Assembly: GCF_038003045.1 (NCBI RefSeq)
Contig: NZ_JBBOOK010000001.1
Location: forward strand, 2,170,001 to 2,234,000
DNA length: 64,000 nt
Direction: 5' to 3'
Source: Sporosarcina sp. FSL W7-1349
GTDB taxonomy: Bacteria > Bacillota > Bacilli > Bacillales_A > Planococcaceae
Shown here: positions 17,206 to 25,803 of the stretch, one piece after another
Layout of the letters: every line of letters begins with the position of its first letter
Position numbering within the stretch: the stretch's first letter is position 1
Translations under genes and position numbers: made by a program
The notes under the pieces: model-generated
What the model was told of the DNA's origin: nothing
Database searches by the model: none
The model's input: the letters and a program-made list of their open reading frames with translations, nothing else

Positions 17206-17534
17206 GCCATGATCCCTTCCTGCTGCCAATGGGCTGAAATAAGTGTGTTCGCTTCAAATTTTCCATTACTGTCATTCTAGCAAAATACGCGGGATTTGCA
17301 ATGTTTGACGGTCGGAAGGCGTGCTGGTGGTTATAGGGATTTTGGGTCAATTTTTCTTATATTGGAGGGGATGGGATGGTTTTGGAGTAACTATTCCGGA
17401 AGGAGCGAATCGTTTGAATTTTTGTGCTCGACTTGTTTATCATCCGAGTTAGTTGGCTATCCTATTTGTAGAACACGATTCCCGGGAAATCCCCCCCTTT
17501 ATTTCCCGGGAAATCGACAAAGGGGCGATTTCTT
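17206..17534. other. gap with paired CCCGGG palindromes
   Basis: No long gene is convincing here. ATTCCCGGGAAATC at 17478-17491 and the perfect 14-bp palindrome ATTTCCCGGGAAAT at 17501-17514 are two near-identical copies 24 bp apart, just before a small plus-strand gene. They could be an operator. GAAATCG...CGATTTC (17509-17533) can form a hairpin around the ribosome binding site of that gene. Confidence 0.4.
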
Positions 17535-17636
17535 ATGAATAAACACGAAAAGTCCAACCTCACCTGGCAGGATTTTCTGTTGGGTTTGACAGGTTCTATG
17601 ATGTTTGTAGTAGTCTTGCATTTTTTGACGAGATGA
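17535..17636 (+). CDS. small membrane protein, 33 aa (tentative)
   Basis: ATG 17535 follows AAAGGGG at nine bases. The product has a polar, charged start (MNKHEKSNLTWQD) and one hydrophobic segment (FLLGLTGSMMFVVVLHFL) ending in TR, the shape of a single-span membrane peptide. The ribosome binding site lies inside a possible hairpin, and paired palindromes precede it. Its stop is directly followed by repeat array C1. I do not recognise a family; the case rests on start signal and composition only. Confidence 0.4.
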   Translation: MNKHEKSNLTWQDFLLGLTGSMMFVVVLHFLTR

Positions 17637-17644
17637 GGCGGGGT

Positions 17645-18240
17645 GCGGGGTTTTGAGCGCGGAACGATGGCGTATGAGCGCGGGGAAACGGCTTGTGGGC
17701 GCAGGGCGCGGAGGTTTGAGCGCGAGGCGACGACTTATGGGCGCGAAACGCGAAGATTTGAGCACGATGCGACGACTTATGGGCGCAAGGTGCGAAGATT
17801 TGAGCACGATGCGACGACTTATGGGCGCGAGACGCGAAGATTTGAGCGCGAGGCGATGACTTATGGGCGCGAGGTGCGAAGATTTGAGCACGAGGCGACG
17901 ACTTATGGGCGCGAGACGCGAAGATTTGAGCACGAGGCGACGACTTATGGGCGCGAGACGCGAAGATTTGAGCACGAGGCGACGACTTATGGGCGCGAGA
18001 CGCGAAGATTTGAGCACGAGGCGACGACTTATGGGCGCGAGACGCGAAGATTTGAGCACGAGGCGACGACTTATGGGCGCGAGACGCGAAGATTTGAGCA
18101 CGAGGCGACGACTTATGGGCGCGAGACGCGAAGATTTGAGCACGGAACCCAAGTTATGGCCGGGGCAAGCTTAGCTATGAGCGCGGAAGCGGCAGTTATG
18201 GGCGCGACGTTCGAAATATGGGTGCGGAGCGACGAGTTAT
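17645..18240 (+). repeat. repeat array C1 (family C, 42-bp tandem, about 10 copies)
   Basis: Each 42-bp repeat consists of two 21-bp halves, one with core TTATGGGCGC and one with TTTGAGCACG. About ten copies stand in register; from about 17875 to 18144 the copies (6.4 periods) are identical, so this part expanded recently. Both strands stay open across the array because 42 is a multiple of three, and the resulting 215-217-codon frames should not be taken for genes. Confidence 0.92.
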
Positions 18241-18512
18241 CAGCACTTGACCCGAGTTATCAACCGTTGACGCAGGATATCAGTACTTGATCCAAGTTAT
18301 CAGCCCTTGACACAGACTATCAGCACTTGGACAAAGTTATCAGCCCTTGACACAAACTATCAGCACTTGGACAAAGTTATCAGCCCTTGACACAAACTAT
18401 CAGCACTTGGACAAAGTTATCAGCCGTTGACGATAGTTATCAGCACTTAAACCGAGTTATCAGCCGTTGATGCAAGTTATCAGCTCTTGAACCGAATTAT
18501 CAGCGCATGACG
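18230..18512 (+). repeat. repeat array B1 (family B, 20-bp units)
   Basis: Units of about 20 bp have the core GTTATCAGC followed by a short CTTGA-type block. Near 18290-18420 they alternate in 40-bp pairs. The array follows C1 directly, and the core differs from the family C core by one base (TATCAGC versus TATGAGC). Confidence 0.88.
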
Positions 18513-18603
18513 CGTGCTATGAATACGAGACACTGAGACATGAGCTTCCCTACTTCCTATAATTCCCCCATGTAACGGAAACACTCTCCCCCCATACTTC
18601 ATT

Positions 18604-18650
18604 ACAAAACAAAACACCTACCGTTTTAATATAAACGACAGGTGTTTTGT
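18604..18650 (-). terminator. terminator after IDEAL-domain gene
   Basis: Arms AAAACACCTACCGTTT / AAACGACAGGTGTTTT around a 6-base loop, with T-rich flanks. Confidence 0.85.
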
Positions 18651-18669
18651 CATGGGCTGGTTTTCAAGG

Positions 18670-19119
18670 TTACTGCATTCCTTCCGTCAGTTCGTTGAAT
18701 AGTTGTTTGTCATGGGTTTCGAGTGCGTAGTCGATCATGCGCCATTTGTTCTCCATCTCCAAGTATTCGATGATTCCTTCCGCTTCTTTCGTCACTTCTT
18801 TCGGCATCACGGAATCTGTTGCGATTTCTACCACCCCCTCAAGAATTGTGGACAAGTGAACGTGGAGATCTGAGATGAGGAGCAATTGGTAAAGCGGCAA
18901 TCGGATGAAGCGGCTGCCTCGCTGGAAAACGAAGATTTCTCCCAGGTTTTCGACTTGCAGGCTTTTCAAATTGACTACGATTTCCTTGCCTTCCGACGGT
19001 ATGAACTGGAACACTTCTTCTCCCTTAATGATGGAGAAGTATTGATATGCAAACACAAGACGTAGACGAAAATCCTCTTGGCTCATCAGGAACGGTTTCA
19101 TACGTTGAACGGTTAGCAT
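18670..19119 (-). CDS. IDEAL-domain protein
   Basis: 149 aa from ATG 19119, nine bases after GGAGGGG. The C-terminus holds an IDEAL motif (MIDYALETHDKQLFNELT), a short segment found in Bacillales proteins including competence and phage-related factors. The N-terminal part (residues 1-100) is a mixed beta/hydrophobic domain I do not recognise. It is probably a cytoplasmic regulator or adaptor; nothing more specific can be said. The gene upstream is the hypothetical one at 19244. Confidence 0.6.
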   Translation of the reverse strand: MLTVQRMKPFLMSQEDFRLRLVFAYQYFSIIKGEEVFQFIPSEGKEIVVNLKSLQVENLGEIFVFQRGSRFIRLPLYQLLLISDLHVHLSTILEGVVEIATDSVMPKEVTKEAEGIIEYLEMENKWRMIDYALETHDKQLFNELTEGMQ

Positions 19120-19243
19120 CTTTCTCCCCTCCATTATCGAATATTCCGATTATTATTATTCTATCACATTTACGTCCATTATGTGAATGTAATCGCTTCC
19201 AATCGTTCAATTCGTCAGAGGCTGAAAGGGCTGAAAGAGGGAT

Positions 19244-19606
19244 TCAGGTTTTCTCTTCTATTGTATGCTGCGGCGGGCGTTCCATGACATAGGACATTTG
19301 TTTCGGCAGGAAATCCCACTGCAAGGTCGACAGCATTTCAAAAATCCATCGATGTCCGTCGCCAGCGCTCCCGCTTCTTCGCTGGAACGTGATTTTATCA
19401 TTTTCCAAATCGAAGGCGACCAGCTGAAATTGAATTTTGCCGTTCGATACCGGACTGATGTACATCCTGTTCTCCTCCGGTAGGAAAACCGCATTTACCC
19501 CAGGCAGCATTTCTTTGAAAAGCCGGGCGCGTTTCCTCTTGCATCCTCTTTTATTCTCCAACAGGCTTCTTAAATTCGGGACATACAGCTCGAACTTTTC
19601 CAACAT
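19244..19606 (-). CDS. hypothetical protein, 120 aa
   Basis: The frame starts MLEKFELYVPNLRSLL and has a basic patch (KRGCKRKRARLFKEM). The remainder looks like a small beta-rich domain (AVFLPEENRMYISPV; FQLVAFDLENDKITFQRR). I recognise no family. The start follows GAGGAGTGAG within a few bases. It is divergent to the XRE regulator, with an inverted repeat between them. Confidence 0.5.
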   Translation of the reverse strand: MLEKFELYVPNLRSLLENKRGCKRKRARLFKEMLPGVNAVFLPEENRMYISPVSNGKIQFQLVAFDLENDKITFQRRSGSAGDGHRWIFEMLSTLQWDFLPKQMSYVMERPPQHTIEEKT

Positions 19607-19693
19607 CTCACTCCTCTTCTCCCTTGTGAATAAAGTAACAAACTAAACTTGAATAAATGTACCTATTATTCTTTCACTTATTGGATAATTTTA

Positions 19694-19741
19694 TCGCAAA
19701 ACCAACAATTCTTTGATTCCAGGAAACAAATTGTTGGTTTT
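19694..19741. promoter_or_regulatory. inverted repeat between divergent genes
   Basis: CAAAACCAACAATT and its exact complement AATTGTTGGTTTTG lie 18 bases apart, between the hypothetical gene and the XRE gene. A perfect 14-bp dyad here could be an operator for the regulator or a terminator-like hairpin; the T-run after it is weak. Confidence 0.5.
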
Positions 19742-19793
19742 GTCCCTCCCTCTCTCTTTCTTTCGTACGGTTGGGAAAAAAGGGAGTGTCGCT

Positions 19794-20243
19794 ATGCATT
19801 TCGGACAACAATTCAGGGAATACAGGGAAGAATATATACATATACGGCAGAAAGAAGCTGCTTACAAGTTGAACATCACGCCGGAAACCTTATCGAACTA
19901 CGAACGGAGCGAGCGAGGGTTTCCACAGGATTTGATGGCGGTCGCCAAAAGGGTTTTTGACATCCCGGATGATTATTTTCTCGCCATGGTCTTGGGAGAA
20001 CCTTTGAAATCCGTACGCGCGGATAAAGATGACCGGGCCCAGCAAACCAATGAATTGAAAGAACGCTATATGGATAGTTTTGTCGACAGGCATCGACAAC
20101 TTTTTGAAGAATCTGCCGAGTTACGTGAATTTGTTACACTGCTCGCCACTCTGACCGAAAAAGATCGGCGAGATTTCCTGAATGCGAATAAAAAAATGTT
20201 GGAGTTGATTTTTAAACGGAACAAAAACCGGGAAGCGGATTAA
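19794..20243 (+). CDS. XRE-family helix-turn-helix regulator
   Basis: 149 aa from ATG 19794, with AAAGGGAG upstream. Residues 5-60 form an HTH_3 domain (QQFREYREEYIHIRQKEAA, then ITPETLSNYERSERGFP as the recognition region). The C-terminal half is helical and charged (ELKERYMDSFVDRHRQLFEE; LLATLTEKDRRDFL) and may dimerise. A dyad lies about 60 bases upstream. The next genes ywqB-ywqA follow on the same strand with their own -10 element (TATAAT 20273-20278). Target genes are unknown. Confidence 0.8.
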   Translation: MHFGQQFREYREEYIHIRQKEAAYKLNITPETLSNYERSERGFPQDLMAVAKRVFDIPDDYFLAMVLGEPLKSVRADKDDRAQQTNELKERYMDSFVDRHRQLFEESAELREFVTLLATLTEKDRRDFLNANKKMLELIFKRNKNREAD

Positions 20244-20309
20244 GTTCTTTTACGGACCACCCCAAAAAGCGTTATAATGAAAGGAATGCTTTTCTTAGGG
20301 AGTGGTCCG

Positions 20310-21893
20310 ATGCACATGACCGTTGAACGTGTTTCCTATTTACACGAAAAAGAAATTGAAACTTTCCTCGATGAAATCAAACATGCCCTTCGCCCCGACA
20401 TTCCGGGGGAAGCGCAAGTGATACGACGAGCCACGTCCCATGTCCGGCGCAACGCGGTGGGCCCTTACCGGTTCACTGCAACGCCCGGTGAAATCACGGC
20501 GATTATAAAGGAGGAACCCGAACCACAAGAGGTCCTTCTGTCCTTTCCTAATATGGAGGCGACTTGCACTTGCGATGAACCCAGCTGGTGTTCCCACCGG
20601 ATTGCCGTCGTTTTTCATCTCTTTTCCCAGTTCCATTCGATTACGGACTGGCTGCATGAATGGCGGGAGATGGAGACGGCGCAAATGGCCCTGTCCGTTT
20701 TCGATCGGACGCCCGATGCGTGGATCCAAGTGCTATCCCGCTTAACCGCCCCGCTGCGCCACATCGAATTGAATGAAAATCCAGGGGTTTTCATTCACGA
20801 AAGCAATTTAATCGAACAGAAAATGAAGCCGCTCTCCCCTTTCGAATGGGAGTGGAAGCCGCTTTTTGAATTATATTACCGGCTCCATTTACTCGACGCC
20901 GCCTGGCCGTACGTTTCTGGCCATCTGAAAGGCGATAACCTGTCCTTTCATTATGGGAAATGGTATGTGAAAAATTGGCTGACGGAACAGATGGAAAAAC
21001 TGCAAGACTCCGTGCACTCGATCGGTTCGAAACCGAAACTGTTCGAGGCGGATGTATTCCATGAGCGCTTGAAAGAGATGGTGCGAGCATTCGCCTTGTT
21101 CAATGAAGGGCTGCTTGATGAACGGTTTTACGTGTACCGGCTCTTTTGGCAAGGGCTTTTCGTGGAGACCGCTTCCCGGGAGGCTGAGGTAACGATCCTG
21201 CAAAATTACGATACGGATGAATCTCGCATGTTCACCGCATTGTTCCATCTTCTGCAAGGCCGGCAAGATAAATTGGAGCAGGCAGTCGCTCATATGGAGA
21301 CGGCCCAAGTGCCGATTTGGCTTCCCTTGGCGGATTTGGCCGAAGGGGAGGAGGAGATCGATTCTCTGACCGTCATCATGCAGGCATTGCTTCCGCACCT
21401 TGGCGACTTCGTCAGTAATGCGGATGGCTATGCGTACAATTCCTCTTTCATCCGTCATTTGGACGGTTTATTGGAAACGGCCGATTTCCCTGATGCGGAT
21501 CGGGAGGCGCTCTTCCTTCAATACGGTATGGCAGGCGTCGACATATACGCGGATTTCCTTGTGGAGAGCAACCGGTTTGCCGAATGGGCCGCTTTGATGC
21601 ATCGATTCCGTGTCACCTATGAAGAGGCTGAAGTGGGCGGCCTAAAGATTGCATTGGCTGAAGATCCCGCTACCGTCCTTCCCCTCCTCCACACTTATGC
21701 CATGCAATTAATCAATGAAAAGAATCGGCATAGCTATCGTTCCGCTGTCCGCATTTTCAAGAAGATGAAAGCGGGCTCGAAAAAAAGCGGAAAAGTTGAG
21801 TTCTGGAACCGGTATATCGATACCGTGCGCGAGAAATACCGCCGCCTTCGCGCATTAATGGAAGAAATGGAGAAAGGGAATTTGAACATATGA
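20310..21893 (+). CDS. ywqB: SWIM zinc-finger protein
   Basis: 527 aa from ATG 20310 with AGGGAGTGG upstream. The SWIM motif CTCDEPSWCSHRIAVVFH lies near residue 90 (CxCx(n)CxH). The rest is alpha-helical and Trp/Glu-rich. It is coupled to the SNF2 helicase by a 4-bp ATGA overlap, as in the B. subtilis ywqB-ywqA pair, and probably acts with it on DNA or nucleoprotein. The process is not known. TATAAT at 20273-20278 is a likely promoter element. Confidence 0.83.
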   Translation: MHMTVERVSYLHEKEIETFLDEIKHALRPDIPGEAQVIRRATSHVRRNAVGPYRFTATPGEITAIIKEEPEPQEVLLSFPNMEATCTCDEPSWCSHRIAVVFHLFSQFHSITDWLHEWREMETAQMALSVFDRTPDAWIQVLSRLTAPLRHIELNENPGVFIHESNLIEQKMKPLSPFEWEWKPLFELYYRLHLLDAAWPYVSGHLKGDNLSFHYGKWYVKNWLTEQMEKLQDSVHSIGSKPKLFEADVFHERLKEMVRAFALFNEGLLDERFYVYRLFWQGLFVETASREAEVTILQNYDTDESRMFTALFHLLQGRQDKLEQAVAHMETAQVPIWLPLADLAEGEEEIDSLTVIMQALLPHLGDFVSNADGYAYNSSFIRHLDGLLETADFPDADREALFLQYGMAGVDIYADFLVESNRFAEWAALMHRFRVTYEEAEVGGLKIALAEDPATVLPLLHTYAMQLINEKNRHSYRSAVRIFKKMKAGSKKSGKVEFWNRYIDTVREKYRRLRALMEEMEKGNLNI

Positions 21894-24616
21894 ATGAAAC
21901 ATTAAACCTTCTATTCCGCCTGTCCATCCAGCAGGCGGATCATCGTCTTTTTTCCATCTCTGCAGAAGATCCGGATGGTGTCCGGATAGCTCCCGATCAA
22001 CTCGCTTCCTATTTGTTCTTTAATCAAGAGCAGTCCTTGTTCGGTCTGCTTGTCGACGTGACGGAGAATGCGGTCAAGCTCCGACCGGATCAGCTGCTTT
22101 CGATTTTTTCCCGCATGCACCCGTTTGTGACGGTGGAAGGGATGACCGAAAGTAACAGCCGCCTTCTCAAAGCCATCCGCGAAGCAGCCACTGCCTGGTC
22201 GGATGGCGATGTGTGGGCCCACGCGGAGCTGGAAGACGGCAAACTCCGGTTCCGTGACGGTGTATCGGATGAAGCGGCCACCCTCCTTGTGCTCGCAGTC
22301 GATAGCAAATTGACGGACCTTGGCATTCATCCCGAGCAGCTGGCCACCTTGCTGCCCCATTTGCAGACGTACGGCTGGCCCGATGAATCACCTGAAGATA
22401 TGTCGGTCCGCGTCGCCTTCCGTTTGACCGAACCGGAGATGGATACGGACTCCGAATGGTTGCTTGAAACCGTCCTTGTGAGCGAAAGGGGATCGCACTG
22501 GGTACCCGCAGTCCGCAAGAAAGATGCGGCCATCGGGGACGCCCTGCCGGCGAAATGGAAGCCATTTGCGGAGGATATTTTAAAAAGGCAGTCTGAAATG
22601 GCGTCTTTCCTCAGTTCGGTGGACATCTTGCCCGGTGATCGATTCCTCTCCTTCGAAATGGCGGATAGCGATGTCCGGCTGTTCATTCAAAACGATTTGC
22701 CGCTCTTTCAGACGTTCGGATTCCCGGTTATCCTTCCGGCTTGGTTGAAATCGGTGACCGAATCGAAAATGCGGATCCGGACGAACGCGGGCGTCACTTC
22801 GTTTAAGTCGGCAACGGGCCTTGATGAAGTGCTGTCCTTCGATTGGAGTTTCTCACTCGCTGATCGGGAAATCGACCGGGAAACCTTCCGCAAGCTCGTC
22901 GACGAAAACCGGGAGTATATCCGTTCGGGTGACGAATGGTTCCATATCGACCCTCAGTGGCTCCAGAAAATTCGGGAATTGATGGACCGGGCGGATGCCG
23001 GCGAATGGACCGTGAAGGATCTGCTGTTCCAGGATGTGCCGGAGGAGATTGTCCCCATGGAAGACGAAGACCTTTCGGACGATCCCCTTTTCGCTTTCAC
23101 GATGGAGAAATCGCTGCGCCATTATATGGAGATGCTCTCCGATAAGAAAGGGTTGCCTGAAGCGGGTATTCCCGAGGACTTGCAGACGGATCTTCGTCCG
23201 TACCAGGTCGATGGCTATAACTGGCTTGTCTTCATGCGTGCCAATCAATTCGGGGCCTGCCTTGCGGATGATATGGGACTTGGAAAGACGGTCCAGCTTA
23301 TCGCCTATTTGCTGAATGTCCATCGGAAGCGGATTGCGGATTCCCCGTCATTGATTGTCTGCCCGACGAGCGTGCTGGGGAACTGGCAGAAAGAGATTGA
23401 GCGGTTTGCTCCTTCCCTTTCCGTCCATACGCATTACGGACCTTCCCGTGCGAAAGAGGAGAATTTCAAGGCTCTATTGGAAACGATAAAACCGGATGTC
23501 GTACTGACGACGTTCGGAACGGCTTCCCAGGACGGAGAAATGCTTGCCGACATCGAGTTTGCCAGCATCACGCTCGACGAAGCCCAGAACATAAAAAACA
23601 TGCAGACGAAGCAATCAAGGATGATCCGCAAGCTCCACGGGCGACATCATATCGCTTTGACCGGGACACCGATCGAGAACCGGTTGTCCGAGTTGTGGGC
23701 CATTTTTGATTTCATCCATAAAGGGTATTTCGGGAGTTTCCGCAAGTTCACGGACAATTTTAGCATTCCGATTGAGCGGGATGATTCCGAATTGGATAAA
23801 CGGAAACTGCGTGCGAAGATCCGACCGTTTTTATTGCGACGGACGAAAAACGACCCCGAATTGCAGCTAAATTTACCGAAGAAGCTTGAACAGAACGAAT
23901 ATTGCCCGCTGACTGCCGAGCAGGCCGCCTTATACGAGAGCTTCCTTGAAGAGACGAAGTTCAAATTGCAGACACTGACCGGTTTCGAGAAAAAAGGACT
24001 GATCTTGAAAATGCTCAGCCGGCTCAAGCAATTATGCAATCATCCCGCTCTGTTCCTAAAAGAACCTGCCGCCCCGGCGGAACAGCTCCTTGCTAGGTCA
24101 GATAAGCTCGAACGGATCGTCACGATGGCCGCCGATATTGCGGGAAATGGCGAACAATGTCTCATTTTCACGCAATACATCGGCATGGGGCAGCTGATCC
24201 GCCAAAGTTTGTCGGAGTTGCACGGCATCGACGTACCGTTTCTAACGGGCAGCATGCCGAAAGGGCAGCGGGATCATCTCGTTGCGGCCTTCCAGAACGG
24301 CGAGTTCCCTGTCTTCATCTTGTCATTGAAGGCAGGGGGGACCGGCTTGAATTTGACACGGGCGAACCACGTCCTCCATGCGGACCGTTGGTGGAATCCG
24401 GCTGTCGAGAACCAGGCAACCGACCGGGCATACCGGATCGGACAGACGAAGTTCGTCCATGTCCATAAATTTGTGACCATCGGGACAATCGAGGAGAAAA
24501 TTGATAAGATGCTCGCTGAGAAAGCGGAACTTTCCGCAGAACTGATCCAATCGAGCCAATGGTTGACTGAGCTTTCGGATACCGAGTTGGAGGATTTGCT
24601 GTCGTTCGATCAGTGA
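21890..24616 (+). CDS. ywqA: SNF2-family helicase/ATPase
   Basis: 908 aa. The N-terminal half is the SNF2-associated bacterial region. The motor begins near residue 435 with RPYQVDGYNWL and has motif I DMGLGKTVQLI, motif II DEAQNIKN, motif III LTGTPIENRLSELW, motif V LKAGGTGLNLT and motif VI ATDRAYRIGQTK. It is a double-stranded DNA translocase of the YwqA type and would remodel protein-DNA complexes or act in repair. It shares an operon with ywqB (ATGA overlap). The last codons overlap a small minus-strand gene. Confidence 0.9.
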   Translation: MNETLNLLFRLSIQQADHRLFSISAEDPDGVRIAPDQLASYLFFNQEQSLFGLLVDVTENAVKLRPDQLLSIFSRMHPFVTVEGMTESNSRLLKAIREAATAWSDGDVWAHAELEDGKLRFRDGVSDEAATLLVLAVDSKLTDLGIHPEQLATLLPHLQTYGWPDESPEDMSVRVAFRLTEPEMDTDSEWLLETVLVSERGSHWVPAVRKKDAAIGDALPAKWKPFAEDILKRQSEMASFLSSVDILPGDRFLSFEMADSDVRLFIQNDLPLFQTFGFPVILPAWLKSVTESKMRIRTNAGVTSFKSATGLDEVLSFDWSFSLADREIDRETFRKLVDENREYIRSGDEWFHIDPQWLQKIRELMDRADAGEWTVKDLLFQDVPEEIVPMEDEDLSDDPLFAFTMEKSLRHYMEMLSDKKGLPEAGIPEDLQTDLRPYQVDGYNWLVFMRANQFGACLADDMGLGKTVQLIAYLLNVHRKRIADSPSLIVCPTSVLGNWQKEIERFAPSLSVHTHYGPSRAKEENFKALLETIKPDVVLTTFGTASQDGEMLADIEFASITLDEAQNIKNMQTKQSRMIRKLHGRHHIALTGTPIENRLSELWAIFDFIHKGYFGSFRKFTDNFSIPIERDDSELDKRKLRAKIRPFLLRRTKNDPELQLNLPKKLEQNEYCPLTAEQAALYESFLEETKFKLQTLTGFEKKGLILKMLSRLKQLCNHPALFLKEPAAPAEQLLARSDKLERIVTMAADIAGNGEQCLIFTQYIGMGQLIRQSLSELHGIDVPFLTGSMPKGQRDHLVAAFQNGEFPVFILSLKAGGTGLNLTRANHVLHADRWWNPAVENQATDRAYRIGQTKFVHVHKFVTIGTIEEKIDKMLAEKAELSAELIQSSQWLTELSDTELEDLLSFDQ

Positions 24617-24771
24617 CGGCGGGCGAGCGGAATTTTATGTACAGTGGCTGTCCTGCCTTTCCGTTTGTCTTCCTCCAAGTAGCCGATTCGTTCATTGAGG
24701 TTTGCGATGATGTTGATCAATTGCCCGATTTGCAGTTCCATCCGTAGAACTTCTTTTTCGATAGTACGCAT
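24610..24771 (-). CDS. small coiled-coil protein, 53 aa
   Basis: ATG 24771 follows GGAAGG at nine bases. The product begins MRTIEKEVLRMELQIGQLIN, continues as a heptad-like helix (IIANLNERIGYLEEDKRKG) and ends with a basic tail. The stop overlaps the last codons of ywqA by 7 bp on the opposite strand. I do not recognise it. Start signal, composition and coiled-coil pattern make it likely to be real. Confidence 0.6.
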   Translation of the reverse strand: MRTIEKEVLRMELQIGQLINIIANLNERIGYLEEDKRKGRTATVHKIPLARRH

Positions 24772-25098
24772 TTGACACACCCTTCCATATGACGCCGGAT
24801 ACGCTGGCGGGGAAAGCAGTCTCCCCCGCCTGGCTGTCCGGCTTTTTGTTGGCGGAGTTACCGCCCCTCTTTGATATAAGCTGTTCTCTCACCCTGATAC
24901 ACCGTGTGTCGGACCCCCTGATGATCACAGTCCACGGCATGTGTTTATTCGGCTCGCCGGATCCCACCCCGGCGAAAGCCCATCCTTTAAATTTCTCATT
25001 CCATTTTTCAGTTGTGTCAACCATTTCCGGCTTGCAGACCGGCCCCCTCTTCTCCTTTCTTGCGATTTTCCGCCGACGCTATGTATCTTGGACGACGA
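24772..25098. other. gap between ssbB and the small coiled-coil gene
   Basis: A minus-strand frame (25024 to 24692, beginning MVDTTEKWNEKFKGWAFAGV) runs through here and over the small gene in another frame, but it has no well-placed ribosome binding site. The hairpin arms CCGG...CCGG and GGCGGTAACTCCGCC are visible, without a T-run. I leave it uncalled; it may be a structured leader. Confidence 0.35.
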
Positions 25099-25539
25099 TC
25101 AGAAAATCGGTAGTCCTTCCATTTCCTTTTCCGGCAATTGGAAATGTTCCGTCGCCCCCTCATCCGCTGATGAAGACGCTTCGTTGGCATCCGGTTCACC
25201 ATACAGGTTGTCATGAGTCCGATTTTTCGTCGCCAAAAAACGGATATCATCGGCAATCACTTCTGTGACATACACGCGTTTCCCATCCGCCCGCTCGTAT
25301 GTCCGCGACTGGATCCGTCCGCCTACGCCGATCAAAGATCCTTTTCCGCAATGCTTCGCCGTATTTTCCGCCGTCCTTCCCCACACGGTGCATAAGACAA
25401 AGTCCGTGTCCACCTCGCCTTTTTGATTCTTAAAATTGCGATTGATGGCCAATACAAAACTTGTCTGCAGCCGTCCCTCCGCGAATTTCCGGAGCATGGG
25501 ATCTTTCGTAAGGCGCCCCACGAGTGCAACCTGGTTCAA
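25099..25539 (-). CDS. ssbB: single-stranded DNA-binding protein, SsbB/YwpH type
   Basis: 146 aa from TTG 25539, six to seven bases after AAGGAGGG. The OB fold is evident: NQVALVGRLTKDP, LAINRNFKNQKGE, DFVLCTVWGRTAENTAKHCGKGS and TYERADGKRVYVTEVIADDIRFL. A short acidic tail follows, ending EMEGLPIF, a diverged form of the usual DDLPF tip that recruits repair proteins. Position next to ywqA and ywpF matches the competence-linked SsbB. A ComK-like box and a promoter stand upstream, so it is probably made during competence to protect incoming single strands. Confidence 0.88.
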   Translation of the reverse strand: MNQVALVGRLTKDPMLRKFAEGRLQTSFVLAINRNFKNQKGEVDTDFVLCTVWGRTAENTAKHCGKGSLIGVGGRIQSRTYERADGKRVYVTEVIADDIRFLATKNRTHDNLYGEPDANEASSSADEGATEHFQLPEKEMEGLPIF

Positions 25540-25570
25540 GTAGGTCCCTCCTTTCTTTGTGATTGGTTTC

Positions 25571-25600
25571 ATCATACGCGGCGGAGCTTTGTTCTGGCAA
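25571..25600 (-). promoter_or_regulatory. ssbB promoter
   Basis: On the minus strand TTGCCA (25600-25595) and TATGAT (25576-25571) are 18 bases apart. The transcript would start about 25 nt before the TTG start codon. Confidence 0.5.
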
Positions 25601-25606
25601 AGTCCC

Positions 25607-25650
25607 AAAATGGCGTTTTGCCCCGTTTTTCGCGAACAAAACGGGGATTT
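25607..25650. promoter_or_regulatory. putative ComK box (K-box) upstream of ssbB
   Basis: AAAATGGCGTTTT (25607-25619) matches A4N5T4 exactly. AAAACGGGGATTT (25638-25650) matches it with one difference. The 18 bases between them are one of the spacings known for ComK AT-boxes (8, 18, 31). The proximal box ends six bases upstream of the -35. The spacer also carries arms CCCCGTTTT / AAAACGGGG. Confidence 0.55.
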
Positions 25651-25803
25651 GGATTGAGCTATCTGGAGAGGTAGATGGATTTTCCTTATTCTGACGCGCT
25701 TCGTCAAATTTTTCATTTTCCCAGACAATTCGACTTTCGCACATTTGCCGATTATTTGGGAAGCTGTGGTATACTGGATGGAAAAAGAGGAGGGGTGGCG
25801 ACT

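Noticed and set aside
17499..18290. Long open frames on both strands (about 215 codons each)
   Set aside because: They follow the 42-bp period of array C1, have repetitive translations and no start signals.
24692..25024. 110-codon minus-strand frame
   Set aside because: No well-placed binding site, and it overlaps the better supported 53-aa gene in another frame.
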